Assembly: GCA_911728455.2 (NCBI GenBank)
Contig: OU452222.1
Coordinates: 7,276,108 to 7,340,107 of the forward strand
From: Marthasterias glacialis
Taxonomy: Eukaryota > Echinodermata > Asteroidea > Forcipulatida > Asteriidae
Reading direction: 5' to 3'
Length of the DNA: 64,000 nt
Shown: positions 24,463 through 37,100 of the stretch, piece by piece
Numbering within the stretch: the stretch's first letter is position 1
Layout of the letters: each line of letters opens with the position of its first letter
Notes under the pieces: generated by a model
Told to the model about the DNA's origin: nothing
The model's database searches: none
What the model saw: the letters and a program-made list of their open reading frames with translations, nothing else
Translations under genes and position numbers: made by a program

Positions 24463-25063
24463 CTGGTAAGCAAATGTCTACAGTTACTCAGTACTCCATT
24501 CATAAGTTATCTTTTAATACCTCCATTTTCCATGGGCAATCAATAAGCTATGTTAGACAAGATACAAGTTGCCTTTCTGAATAGCTATCATTTATTTGTG
24601 TATATTTGTCATAAAAACAAGTTTGTTAATATTAATTACATATTTAAACTCTCAAGTTTGGCACAACATTCAGAAAGACATACATACCTAGTGGTAAGTG
24701 GAATGATGTAGCATTGTGATTCTTGAATGTTTGCAGTCCATAAATAACTGTGTAAGGGTTGCCATTCTCATCTCTTGAGGTAAGATGAGATGAAGACTCT
24801 ATCGTGTCAGTATATCCATCCATCTGTGTACAAGTTGAAAGAGTCATTACAAAAAATGCATTTCGTGTACATTTCTGTATATTTTTAATGCAGAATCAAT
24901 CAATAGCATCAAGAAAGTTTGTTATCTAACAAGTGTGCTACTACCCTGTCTCCTCTTTTTTTAATTAATTGATTCCTCACAAGGGGCAGCAGCATTTGGT
25001 GATATCTTTTTGTATTCTTTGAATCACATTTTCGTTCCTTTAAATATAACAATAACAATAACA

Positions 25064-25094
<31 letters not shown>

Positions 25095-25105
25095 TGACCA
25101 CGGCC

Positions 25106-25137
<32 letters not shown>

Positions 25138-25140
25138 AAC

Positions 25141-25178
<38 letters not shown>

Positions 25179-28100
25179 GACGAACAAGATGTGTCATATT
25201 ATCGACATAGCTGTGCCAGGTGATATAAGGGTGGCTTCTAAGGAGATGGAAAAGATCGAGAAGTACCAAGACTTGGCCAGGGAACTTCATAAGATTTGGC
25301 AGGTGAAAGTGAAAGTAGTCCCTGTGGTGGTTGGAGCACTTGGCACCATTCCGAAGGCACTGGAGAAGCATCTGGATCAAATAGGCACAACTGTGAGGGT
25401 AGATTTGCTGCAGAAGGCGGCACTTTTGGGAACAGCTAGGATCCTGCGAAAGACCCTCGAGATATAAGGCTACGGGACATAGCCCGACTCGAGGAGTTGC
25501 CGGCACAGAGGTAAATGAGATCTTTCTTTTGCATGCTGTGATATTGTGAAATAATAATAATATCAATAACAATAATAATAATAACTAGGTGTATGTCTGT
25601 CGAAACAGAACATAGGGCTTTTCCGCTTTTGGTTAATTGGGAGAGAATCTTGAAATTGTCGGGAAAAAGAAGAATGCATAAGTGGCATGTTGAAGTTCGC
25701 TTCTGGACGTTATGATGATGCAACACAGAAAACCGACCAAAGATCGTTTTGTGACAAGAAGAAATTAGACATACTTTTGGCTTCATGCACGAATGCCAAG
25801 CTGTTTCGCCGAAAACATTTTCAAATTACTCATCTGAATATGAAAGTTCGACATTGTGTGCATTTCAAGTTAATAATGCAAGAATTAATGCCTTGTGAGA
25901 TCGATTTCATATTGTTTATAAAATCTTGTTAAACTGTACCTTTAAGGTAATATAACCTGACAAATGATGACGTCATGATGACGTCAATTCGTTTTCAGAG
26001 CATTTATGACCTATCAAGCCTGTTTAAAAAAGAATTTTGATCATAGCATGTTCCTTTAGCAATTTATGACTTAAAGGGTCAAAAAATGAGAAAAATCATA
26101 AAACATCATGTGATGACGTCATCATGACGTCATTTCACAATAAACAAGAACTTGCCATTATAAAAATATAAATCTTTCAGATGACGTCATGTCACCGGTG
26201 ATGACGTCATCATGACGTCATACTCTGAGACACATCTATGCTGTAGGGACTACGCCTATGCCAACTTTGAATGATGTCCGACAAAGATTAGTGCCAAAAG
26301 TCGTGCGTAGAAAAACCATGTGTTATCTCTATGGGGTTTGGTGACAAAAGGAAGAAGAGGAAGAAGAAGAAGAAGAAAAACAAAAATCAGAACAAAAAGA
26401 AAGGTTTAAAGCCAATAACAATAGCAGCATTTAGTATAGTGTCTTTTCCAAAGCGCTTACAAAAAACAAAAAATTAATGAAAAACAGCGAAAAAACAAAT
26501 TATACAAATAAGTGAGTTTTAAGATGTTTTTTGAACTGGGAATTACAAGTCACATTGGCCAATGCATCAGGTATTGAGTTCCACAATTTAGGCGCAGTAC
26601 ATGAGAATGAACGGTCTCCAGCCTTCTTATTTGTCTTTGGAAATGCAAGGGTAGTCCGGCAGGATGAGCGCAGATTGTAGGCAGATTGGTGGATATGGAG
26701 TAACTCAGTGAGGTATTGCAGAGCCTCGTTGTGAAGAGACTTAAAGACAAGTGTCAGGATTTTAAACTTTGAGGAATTCTGAGCCAGTGTAGGTCAGCAA
26801 TAAGGGGAGAAGTTATGGTGTGTGCTTGGGTGGCATGTGGATCAGTCTTGCCTTATTTTGAAGGGATTGTAAGCGATCCAGGTTCTTATTTGTGATGCTG
26901 TTGAGTAAGGAGTTGCAATAGTCCAGGCGAGATTGGAATATTAAATCCACAAATATACTGAATCAATCGCCTTGGTTTAATTTATTACTGGATTCTTACA
27001 TGAATATATTGGGGTTGACAGTTATGCTGTTCTCCTAGATTGGTTCTTTCTAACATGTCTGCAATGGCAATTGATGCATGATGTACTCTCTGGTAGATTT
27101 CTTCTCCATTCACTGTTTGAAATGTAAAGAGACCTTCGACACTCTCACAGTATCTACAGAACAAACACAAACGATATGGAGTCAGTTTGCTTGATTATGA
27201 ATGACTTCAAAGGTGCAAGCAGATTCATTTTTTTGAGGGTCTAAGATGAAAAAAAAACTATTTTCCATCTGGTTCACTGTAATCTGTAAAGCATTCAGAG
27301 CCCTATTTCATTGCTGAACATGGCATTATGTGCTTTCACTCACTATTTTCTGTTTTAGTATTAATTGCCGAATTTGCACTAGCTGTGTAAAATGAAGAAT
27401 GCTGCTAGAGAAAAATATACTTTTGCTACGTGAACTTTGAGAATTTCTAGTGATGTTTGCTTAGGGCAAGTGGGGCCATTAAAGTTAAAGAATTTGAAAA
27501 CTGATAGTCTCAACAATAAGCTGAATGAGCTCACAGCATAGTAAACCACACTTTAAGACATGTTTATACTTTCCCTTCATGAGGGAAGTAACCAGTTTTT
27601 TACAATTTCTATGGCAGGCACAGGTTTTCCCTTCTGACAAATACAGTGGCTTGTTGACATTCAAACAGGATTGGTCTTTTTGAATGTCACTGTCTTTTTA
27701 AAGCATTTCCATTAAATATTTGTTTTCCCTAGAATATAATTTGTGAAGTTATTGGCAAACTCCTCTTCACATTAAGTCTGTTTCTGCAATAGTATGCAGG
27801 TATTGATACAAACAAATTCTACCTTGAACTTGTAGCTTGAAATATGAATCTTGTAGTATCTCTTCCATATTGTAACAATGATTGCAATGACCATGATGCA
27901 AGCTTGAGTCGCACATTGTATACATCCCACAAGTAAATATTCTCCTCAGTGACTTGAAGTGTGCACTCCCCAGCAACAGACAATTGTGGTGTAGGAACAA
28001 GATGTACATGAAATCTCTCTAAGATGAAACCAAATAAACTAATAGGTTTGTTATAGATATCATCCATACCTTAAAACCTTACCTCCTCTAAAAACAAATC

Positions 28101-31100
28101 AGGGCCTAGTTTCACAAATAGATAATTCCATGCATCTGCAGATAAGCTCTACTGCCATATAGTGACTTCGAGTGGACATCACATTTTGCAGGTCAATTTA
28201 GATTAATTTATTGGCCAACTCATTTTAAGATTAATCTTAGTGCTTTGTGAAACTAAGCCCATTTAGTCCAAGACCAGAAGAGACATGTCAGAAAACATTG
28301 TTTCCTCCACAATTTAAATCCTATCAATGTGAATTGGCTCAATGCAAAATATGAACAACATGACAACAATAAAAAATGTTTTGCAATGGGGTTTGAGTTC
28401 AAAGTGTGTTGTTTTATGACGTGAAATTATAGAAAAATTCCCTGATTTATCATTTGAGAAATCTACAAAAGGACCTTGCACATTATAGGTCCATGAGCAT
28501 GTAAACGGTGTTTGAGGCTGGAATAAAAATGACTGTATGCACCACAGGTTAATTGGGTCTGAGGATGATTGGGTAGTCAATAAGATGACATAAACACTTA
28601 GAGAGGTTGTTTGGACCACAAGTATAAGCTTATGCAATTTCTATGAATAATAAATAAAGAACTTTTCAAATGACCTCCATAGTTATTTTGAGGTTGCAGA
28701 TTGATACATGTGTGTTTAGTGTCCATTGAAAGATCAATATTTAGTCATGAGGAAGGATGAGCCCTCAACTTAAGAATATTCAATATCCTCAATTTATTGC
28801 TGTGAAAAGCTCAAGCTGATGAGATGTTAGACGTTTAAATACATGTGTATTAACCTGAGAGCGTTCAGGTTTTAATAATTCATAATTTGTTATACATGTA
28901 GTATTCTTTGCATTTCTAGCAATCAGTTTTCAGTCATACTCTAATTTAAGAGATTTTTTTTAGCAAATCACCCTGCACTGTGGATCAAAGAGTTGTAACC
29001 TTGGCATCACACTTTGATTATTGGCATGCATTGTGATAAATATGTACCTGTGTTAGTTCTGGTAATAATAATGTACATTTTTATATGTATACTTGTAAAT
29101 GTACTTTAAATTTAAAGGAGTCTATTTCATTTGTCTTCTCTTCTAGATTCCATTTCAGTTATGTCATCTGTTGTCAGTTTTTATGACTTCAACCTGCTTT
29201 TGGAATGGTACAAATAAATCAGAACATACATGTTGAGTGTGATGTATAAGTAAACCTGTAATTAAGCACTAGTGTCAAACAGCACTAAATGCAATCAGGA
29301 AGTGTGATACAACAGAAGATTCACACAAGCAGACCACAAGACAAGAGCATGCCATAAAGTAATGCAGTGATCAACTCACACATTTACTAATACTCATCCA
29401 ATGAAATGAGAATTCAACAAAACATTTAAAACCATAATAAAAACAGAAAGATTTCAACCGAATTTATGTTGAACAGTAGGAGAATTCCAAAGTTTAGGTC
29501 CCCCATAATCTGCAATCTTTTAAGCAAGAAAAGTAGAAATTTTTGAGCTTGAAAAAATTTGAAGTTTGAAAAGTAAACTAAGAATGAATTTCAATACTCT
29601 GGGTAAAGATACCATAACTTGAAGTACGGAAAGTCTTGCTTTAAATAACACCTGGATCTGCTTTGTTTAAAAAAAAGCCTTTAAATTATCTTAAAGTTTT
29701 GGACTAGTATTTTAAAACAAAAGAATGGAATGTACATAGTACTGGCATAAAAGGAATGAAACCAATTAACAATACAGTGTCCCAGAGGTTTGCTCACAAC
29801 ACAAATCAAGTCAAAACTCAGCCACATGACAAGCAAACAGATTTGGAGGATCACAAGAATACAGTTTCAAGATTCTTACCACTGTGCTCTTTATTAAGTC
29901 CACACAACAATATATCAGGCTCTTGATTTTGTATTGCATAATGCTCTGATGAGTGCAGATCAATACATAGTACCTTACACCAGTCATCAGCTTCCGTATC
30001 TATTTCAATGAAAAAAAGACGTTCTTGTTTTTTGTTAATGACAAACGGGCGGTGTTTTATTTAACTAAGCTTTATCTTTAGTGTTCCATAGGGATAGTTG
30101 CATTTTCAAGTACTGATGTATTGAGATTTGTGGTAAGCTTTGTACTTGTCTGAAGTTTTCCTAAAGGAGAGAGAGAGAGAGAGAGAGGCCGTGTGTGGGC
30201 AGGTAGGTATACACATTCAAACCGGGAACCTGTAACAAAAGGAACAATAGGTCCCCTGGTTGGGTGAAGGTCCCCAGCTAGAAAGTATGTATAAGAACCA
30301 ATAACCAGAGCTGTTGCCAAAAAGTTAAAAGTACAAGCAAAAAAGGGACAATAGGAGGTCCCCCAATTGCAGATGTTTACATGCTTCAGTGTGTGTGTTT
30401 GGACTTTTCTGTTTGTAGGCTTGTGAGTTTTTTGCTTTAATTTCCCAAACATTAATTTGATAAAGTGTTTTTATTGTTTGGAAGATCTTTTGTCTGAATT
30501 TGTAAAAACTAAAATTCTTAGTAACTTTTCAGACAAGTGTTTTTAGGCATTCGTGCAAGCACTGTTTTTTTTCCAAGTTTTGTTTTAAGTGATCGGGCAT
30601 TAGCATATCATCACTTGTTATTGTTCCAGTTTTTGGTTTTTCTTGTTCTTTTTCTTCCTGCCAAATTCTTCTCCAAAGTAAAATTTTTAATGGAAACTTA
30701 ATTGAATTTTGAAACTCAACAGACAATAGAGCCTCAACATGAACTAGAACAACATCATGATGGTGCCATCTGGTGTCAAATTACATTAGTTCAAAGTTTA
30801 ATGCTTGAAAAAATCTTAAATTTGTACAATCTGTTCAACATGGGAGAAGCCTTGAAAAAACATGAATAAAAGCTGCATTGAATTAACCCCATGAACTTGC
30901 TTCTGGTTCAAACAGGACGTTGAAGTGGAACTAGAACTGTATCTGTTGGAAACAGAATACATGGCTTTTCGACGCGTTCCGGTAACTGTTCAAGTTTTCA
31001 AAAACTTTGTGACGTCACTTTGAAGTATTTTTGTACGAATTTTTAAGTGGTTATAACTTATTCTTACAATTACTTAAGTCTTCAAATTCAAAACAACAGC

Positions 31101-34100
31101 GGGCACCCTGCCTTCAGCATTTTACATTTTTAAGACAGTGTCCAATCTTCCTGTTGTGTAAAACTACACCTTTAAGGTGATGTAATGTGACACTTCCAGT
31201 TCACAAAAACTTGTCCTTTTCTAACAACATCCCAAGTAAAAACTCTATCTGACTTATAGTTCGGTAGATACATCACTTCTAAAACAGCATTCTAGTGCCC
31301 TGTCAGGTGCCACACAATGACGTCATTAATCTACAACTTCATTTATGTATACCAATTTTGAAATGATTACCAAAATTTCGCAACTGACATTTTCAAAAGT
31401 ACAGTTTCAACTGTTTTTAAAGAGGGCGGTCTTATATTTTTATCCCATCAATGGTTTCATTTTCTTAAAGACACTACATCGTTAAAAGCAATTTTGTAAA
31501 GTTTACAACTTTTGAATTACATGACACTTCCAGTTTCGACCGGAAGTAGAAGGGAAATGATTTCACGCACATACAAGAATGGAGACTTATAAAACTTCTA
31601 TTTAATCCCGCAAAAAAGTAACGTACAGTATCTTGTGGGTGATTTTATTTGCAACTCCAAATATCAAAAGTTAAATCTATAATGTAATGTCACGTGAGAA
31701 GGCTTGATGCCATTTGATTTGCTAATGATTAGGCCTGGGCGACTAGTGCGACTAGTTGAGTATTCGCGACTGTTGATTGCAGCGAGTAGTCATGACCGCT
31801 GTGTTGCAACTTCTTGAGTAGTCGCGCCGCCAAGACTTCAACAGTACTCACAAATGTTGCCAAATGAACGGATTTCTCTTTCTCGACTGTAGTTCACCAC
31901 AATGCTCCAACGCGACACACAGACACACGTTGTTTACTACGAGAACCATTACATCACGGTGCACAACACAACATTGCCCCACAAAGTCAATGGAACGAAG
32001 CCCGAAACTCAACACACAGCGACCTTTTACACAGACTCATCCATATTCAACAATTATGTGGCTTGTGGTTGGTCCAGAATTGTTCTTTAAGTATACGCCA
32101 GACAAATAACTCTTTTTTACCCAGCCGTTGAACGTGTGCCAAGCCATGCAAGCTGAAGATTTCTTATGAATATGGATATTTTATCAATAGCCAATCACAG
32201 CGTGGCTTATGTTGGTCTTTGTACCTTCTGTACAATAAACTGTATGTACAAACAATGCTTCAAGAAGAGTTCTGATTATAGCACGTTTCGTTACCAATGT
32301 GTTAGGTGTCAAAATATTCAAAAATACGTAAATAATGACGCGATGATGTCATCATGACGTCACTTTATATCATACACAAGCTTTGCCATGTCAAACAACA
32401 TACCAACTTTTTACTTAATCAAAAGTTTACTTCAGGAGATAGAAGACTTCAAAAACTGCACCTTTAACATCACATCACGTGACACCTGATGATTCTACAA
32501 ATTCACACACGTGTTGTCTGCATTAACATCATCACGTATACCAATTTCAAAACCATTACAAAAAAATTTGCCACAGACATCAAATAAAAGTTTGTTTCGA
32601 ACAGTTTTCAACCTGTCGCTAGAGGGCGTTCTTGTTTATTATGACGTAATCGATTTTTTTTTTAAAGTACACCCGTGATGTCACGCACACTGAATAAAAT
32701 AAAGACCTATAATCCCGCAAAAATAAACCTATGGTCTTTTGTGGTTGATTTTATACGCATTTTCAGATATTTGAATATTATATCTTTTAGGTGATGTCAC
32801 GTGACAGGTGATGACGTCATGGTGATGTTAATGATACTGTGCACATGTTTGGTATATGGTCTTTGTTTGTACCAAGTTTGATTAAGATCCAAGTTTGGAA
32901 AGTGACTAAAGTGCCGCACAGAAAAAACTGTGTTCAAATGTAACGGGGACGTAGAAAAAGATGAAGAAAAAAAAATCAGCGCAAGAGCAAAAGCTTTTCT
33001 GCTGAAAAGCAAAAAAGCCAAAATGTTTTAAACCTTAGTTTCAGCTCTGTAGCCAACATGAAAGGGAATTCTGACTGTAACTATAACAATGCTGATGTTG
33101 AATTATTTGACAGTGCTCTCTGGTGACAAGTTTAAAATTATGCTATTTTTTAAACTCAAAATTTATTCTACCAAGATTGACTAAATTATACTGGTATTAG
33201 ATAATAACAAAAGATACATGATTGTGAAATTTGAACAAAATCCAGGACAGAGATTACACTGTGCAACGCCACTTCAATGCGATTTGAATGAGCTGGCATC
33301 ATGGGCAGAGAACTGGAAACTTACATTCAATGCATCAAAAACCAGTCTATCATCATATCACAATCAATAACTATCAGACCCATACCACACCATCCTCAAT
33401 TAGATTTCCTTGGGGTGTCACTAAAGCATGTGGACTCCATCAACATTCTCGGGATCACATTGGATGCAAAACTTTCCTGGACACAACATATAAGTAACTT
33501 AGCTCTAGCCTCTAGCAGAAAATTAGGCATGATGCAAAAAGCAAAGTAGAACAACCTAGACAGTAGAACTACTGCTACCATCTACAACTCATTCATTTGA
33601 TCAGATTTGGAATATTCTAGCCTAATTTGGGGAACAGCAGCAAAATCAAAATAGGTGATCCTTTGACAAATTTCAAAACAAATTAAGCCCCATTCCACCG
33701 AATCTTCATGCAGAGCTTGGTATTTAGCCTTTAAGCCACCGCAACCAAGTTGCTTGTCTAACAGTTTTCAAGAAAATGCAGTGCTCTCCTCTGCCTCATC
33801 CACTGGACAGTCTCAAACTACTTCTTTTTACAGCAGGCCGCTCTACCAGGCAGTCATGTACATACATCCTATCAACCTACTGATGTCATCCCAAAGTTAC
33901 TACCTCTCAACATCAGAGATCTTGTATACAGCATCCTATAATGCGAGGCTTTGGAACTCACTACCTGCTTCGGCTGTTGTAAACCAATACAGCCAATCTT
34001 TGAAGTCCATCATTCATAGTGTGTTCCTTAAAATGCCCCTTGCTCACAAGTTATGAACTTTAACTGTAGTTTTCTACTAGCTTCTTGCAAGGCAAAGCTT

Positions 34101-37100
34101 AAAAAAAAATATCATCACGATTACATGTGCACGAGTTAATAATCTATAGGACATCAGAGTCTTTGATAATCAAAACTAATTTTCACAGACATCATCACTC
34201 AGTTTTTTTGATGTCACAAAAACTTAGTTTCTCAGTAGTTATCATTTGTATCTGTATTAAAACTTAAATAGTTTGCATGGTTAAAAACAAAAAACACAAT
34301 GACTCAGTCAATAACAAGTCCAAAAACAAAAATAAAATGTGGCTCAAAATTTATCTTAACTAAAGACAAACTCCTTGGTTCAGAACGCCATCTCAGCTTT
34401 GGAGTAACCTGCATACATTGTATTTTTTAACAAATTGTCTCTCCTAAGTTGTTTCACAAAGATTGAGAAGTAATTTCACCTGAATCACAGCAGAAATGTT
34501 TTGTTATATCATTTTCAAAGTTGATAGCAAATGCATATCGTCGAGTCTCTCGAGGAAGTCTAGTAACCGAGACTACAAGGTCAAGCAAGATGACTTTGTG
34601 CAATCCACCACAAAGGGCAGACTTCTCATCAACGTATTTCTCAAGTCGCTGTGGACCTTTGCTGGACACCTTCTTGAACTGCACCCAACGTCGCTGCCAT
34701 ATCTGCAATTTAAATTAATTAATAAACAAATGTAAATTACATGCATTTCACAGAGCCATCATGTGTTTCTCTTGCAGCTCATGAGCTCATCAGCTTCATG
34801 ATTAATTACAAATCAAGTAAATTATTCATAGGTCCATAAAGCCATACAAGCAATTAACATGCATGATGGGTAAACAGTTACATTGTGTAGGAGCCATATT
34901 GAGCTCACAAGAATAAAAATAATTAAGAAAAGTTGTGTTTGGTAAACACTAATGCCCCCAAGTCAGTCCATGCCTATGACTTGACTTTCCCATTTTAACA
35001 AAGTCCATTGCACCATCTGGTTCTGTGGAAACAATAGTTTTGAACTTTGACTTTAGCCCAAGTTCAATAGGCAATGTAGCAAGAACAATATAAAACCTAA
35101 ATTTCCCTTTGATTGTGCAAATACCACTTCTTTTTTAAGCCATATTGACCTCAACATTTGACCTACGGGAGTCCAAAAACCATGTAGACTTCTGAGGAAT
35201 CCCAAGACCAATCCACACACCAAGTTTGGAGTTAATATGTCAAGTCCTTCTCGAGTTATCACTCTGACAAAAATCTTTTGTTTTAGTCATAATGACCTTG
35301 ACATTTGACCTAGGTGGTCCCAAACAATAGACTTCTGAGGGATCTCAAGACCAATCCACACCCCAAATTATGAGTTTTTCTTTCCTTTACTTAAACACAA
35401 GATGTCGTAAGAACACACAAATGTTTCCCCTGCTTGGAAACAGAAACCGTCTTAAAACACCATTATGCTATTTCAGACCAACGGACCGAAGGTCGCCAGG
35501 TCATTCAACTACAGAGCGTGCGCAGACCATATAAATGCCGTCTAATGCTTTGTTTCACCCACACAAGGACAAAAAAAGGTATTGATTTTAGTCGCATATT
35601 GTGGCCATTGAGAGGCGATTTTTGTGTAATCCCCGATTGTAGACCTTTGTAATCCCCGATTGTAGACCTTTGTCCTTTGCTTCCAAGAAGGGGATTATGA
35701 GGCATTGTTCATTTATTGTACTTCGGCTGAATGGAGGTAAGTCAGAGTGAGTTGGCAATGGAGCCTGTACCCTGCCGGTTTGATGCGCCCCGGGGTAAAT
35801 TTCGGGGTACCTGTTGGTTTGGGTTTGCACTGGTGTTCCGACATCCCCCCGTGATAGTGTGAGTCGACGGCCGGACACCCGGGTGGGCGGACCCAGAATA
35901 TGTCTTTTTTTGTTGGGGGCTGAGCGTGTGCACACATTGTTCACATTCCTACCCTTGCCTTCACCGCCTAACAGCAACAACCTTTAAGCATTGCACTTCA
36001 CAATAACATTTCCCCCTTAATAATATAGAGAGAAAACCATAATGCAACCCCATCTCCTCATTACGCACACAAAAAAGGCCATACCCCATTATAATACAAA
36101 TGTTGTAATTAAAAATACAATCTAAAATCAGTACTGATTGACTGAATAACGGTATGAAATAAATACAAGTGATATAAACCTCATGTAGTAGTCATGAACA
36201 GCATTATGGTATAGGCTTCAGTATAACCAATAATGTATTTGTTCCAAGCCAAAAAAATTACACAAACAAACAAAGACATCAAGAAACAGACAAGCAAAGA
36301 AACAAGAAGAAAGAATTACAGAAATACTGAAATAACAAATTCAGACTAAACAATAAATAAGCAAGGCAACATAGAATTCAAGACAGAAATAACATGTACC
36401 CCCCCCCCAAACCCCAAATTGAAACAATCCTGGCTACGCCGCCGGTGCCCAACCTGCTCCCACCCCAACCCAGAACCTTTCGCATGCCACACGCTCAAAA
36501 TGTCTCTAAGACATAACAACATTGCATACGGTTTTTAATTGCCGTTAACATACCCATTTAATAAAATGATGACCCCTGAGGGCCCCTTGCAAAGTTCACC
36601 CAATACCCCACATTATATTGACTGCAATATTTCATACGCAAACATTGGGCCCACCTAGCGGGTGCCGCGCCAAGCGCAGCATCCCGCTAGTGTACATAAA
36701 GGAATACGATATGATGAGTTTATTTATCACAGTGTTTTGTAATATTAGTCTTTTAAAATCGATCTCAAAATTGCAATGCATTTCTAGTTTAACGATAGAG
36801 TCCGGGGCTTTACGATAATTGTGAAGTGTGAGTGAAATATGCCCCAGGTCTGTCATGACATACCAGGCTCAGTGATCTATATGTGGAAGATCAATGCAAA
36901 GATGGCATGGTGTTTTTTTTTTTTTTTTTTTTTTTTTTGAACAGCAAGACCCAGATAACACACAGAGACGGTGCTTTATAAATAATGACAATGTACATTG
37001 ATAAATAAAGAAGGAAGTGGTAGCACTTTAAGATTAACTCATTATACATGTTATAAAGAATTATAAAGTTTAGAAATAAACTGCATGAGCTTTAGTAGAA

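Noticed and set aside
24909..25572. Poly-Leu, poly-Val and poly-Thr open frames
   Set aside because: They come from the trinucleotide microsatellite at 25040-25180.
31736..31830. hAT-like transposon end (GCGACTAGTGCGACTAGT)
   Set aside because: The GGGCGACTAGT-type sequence recalls some DNA transposon ends, but no matching inverted end or transposase was found nearby.
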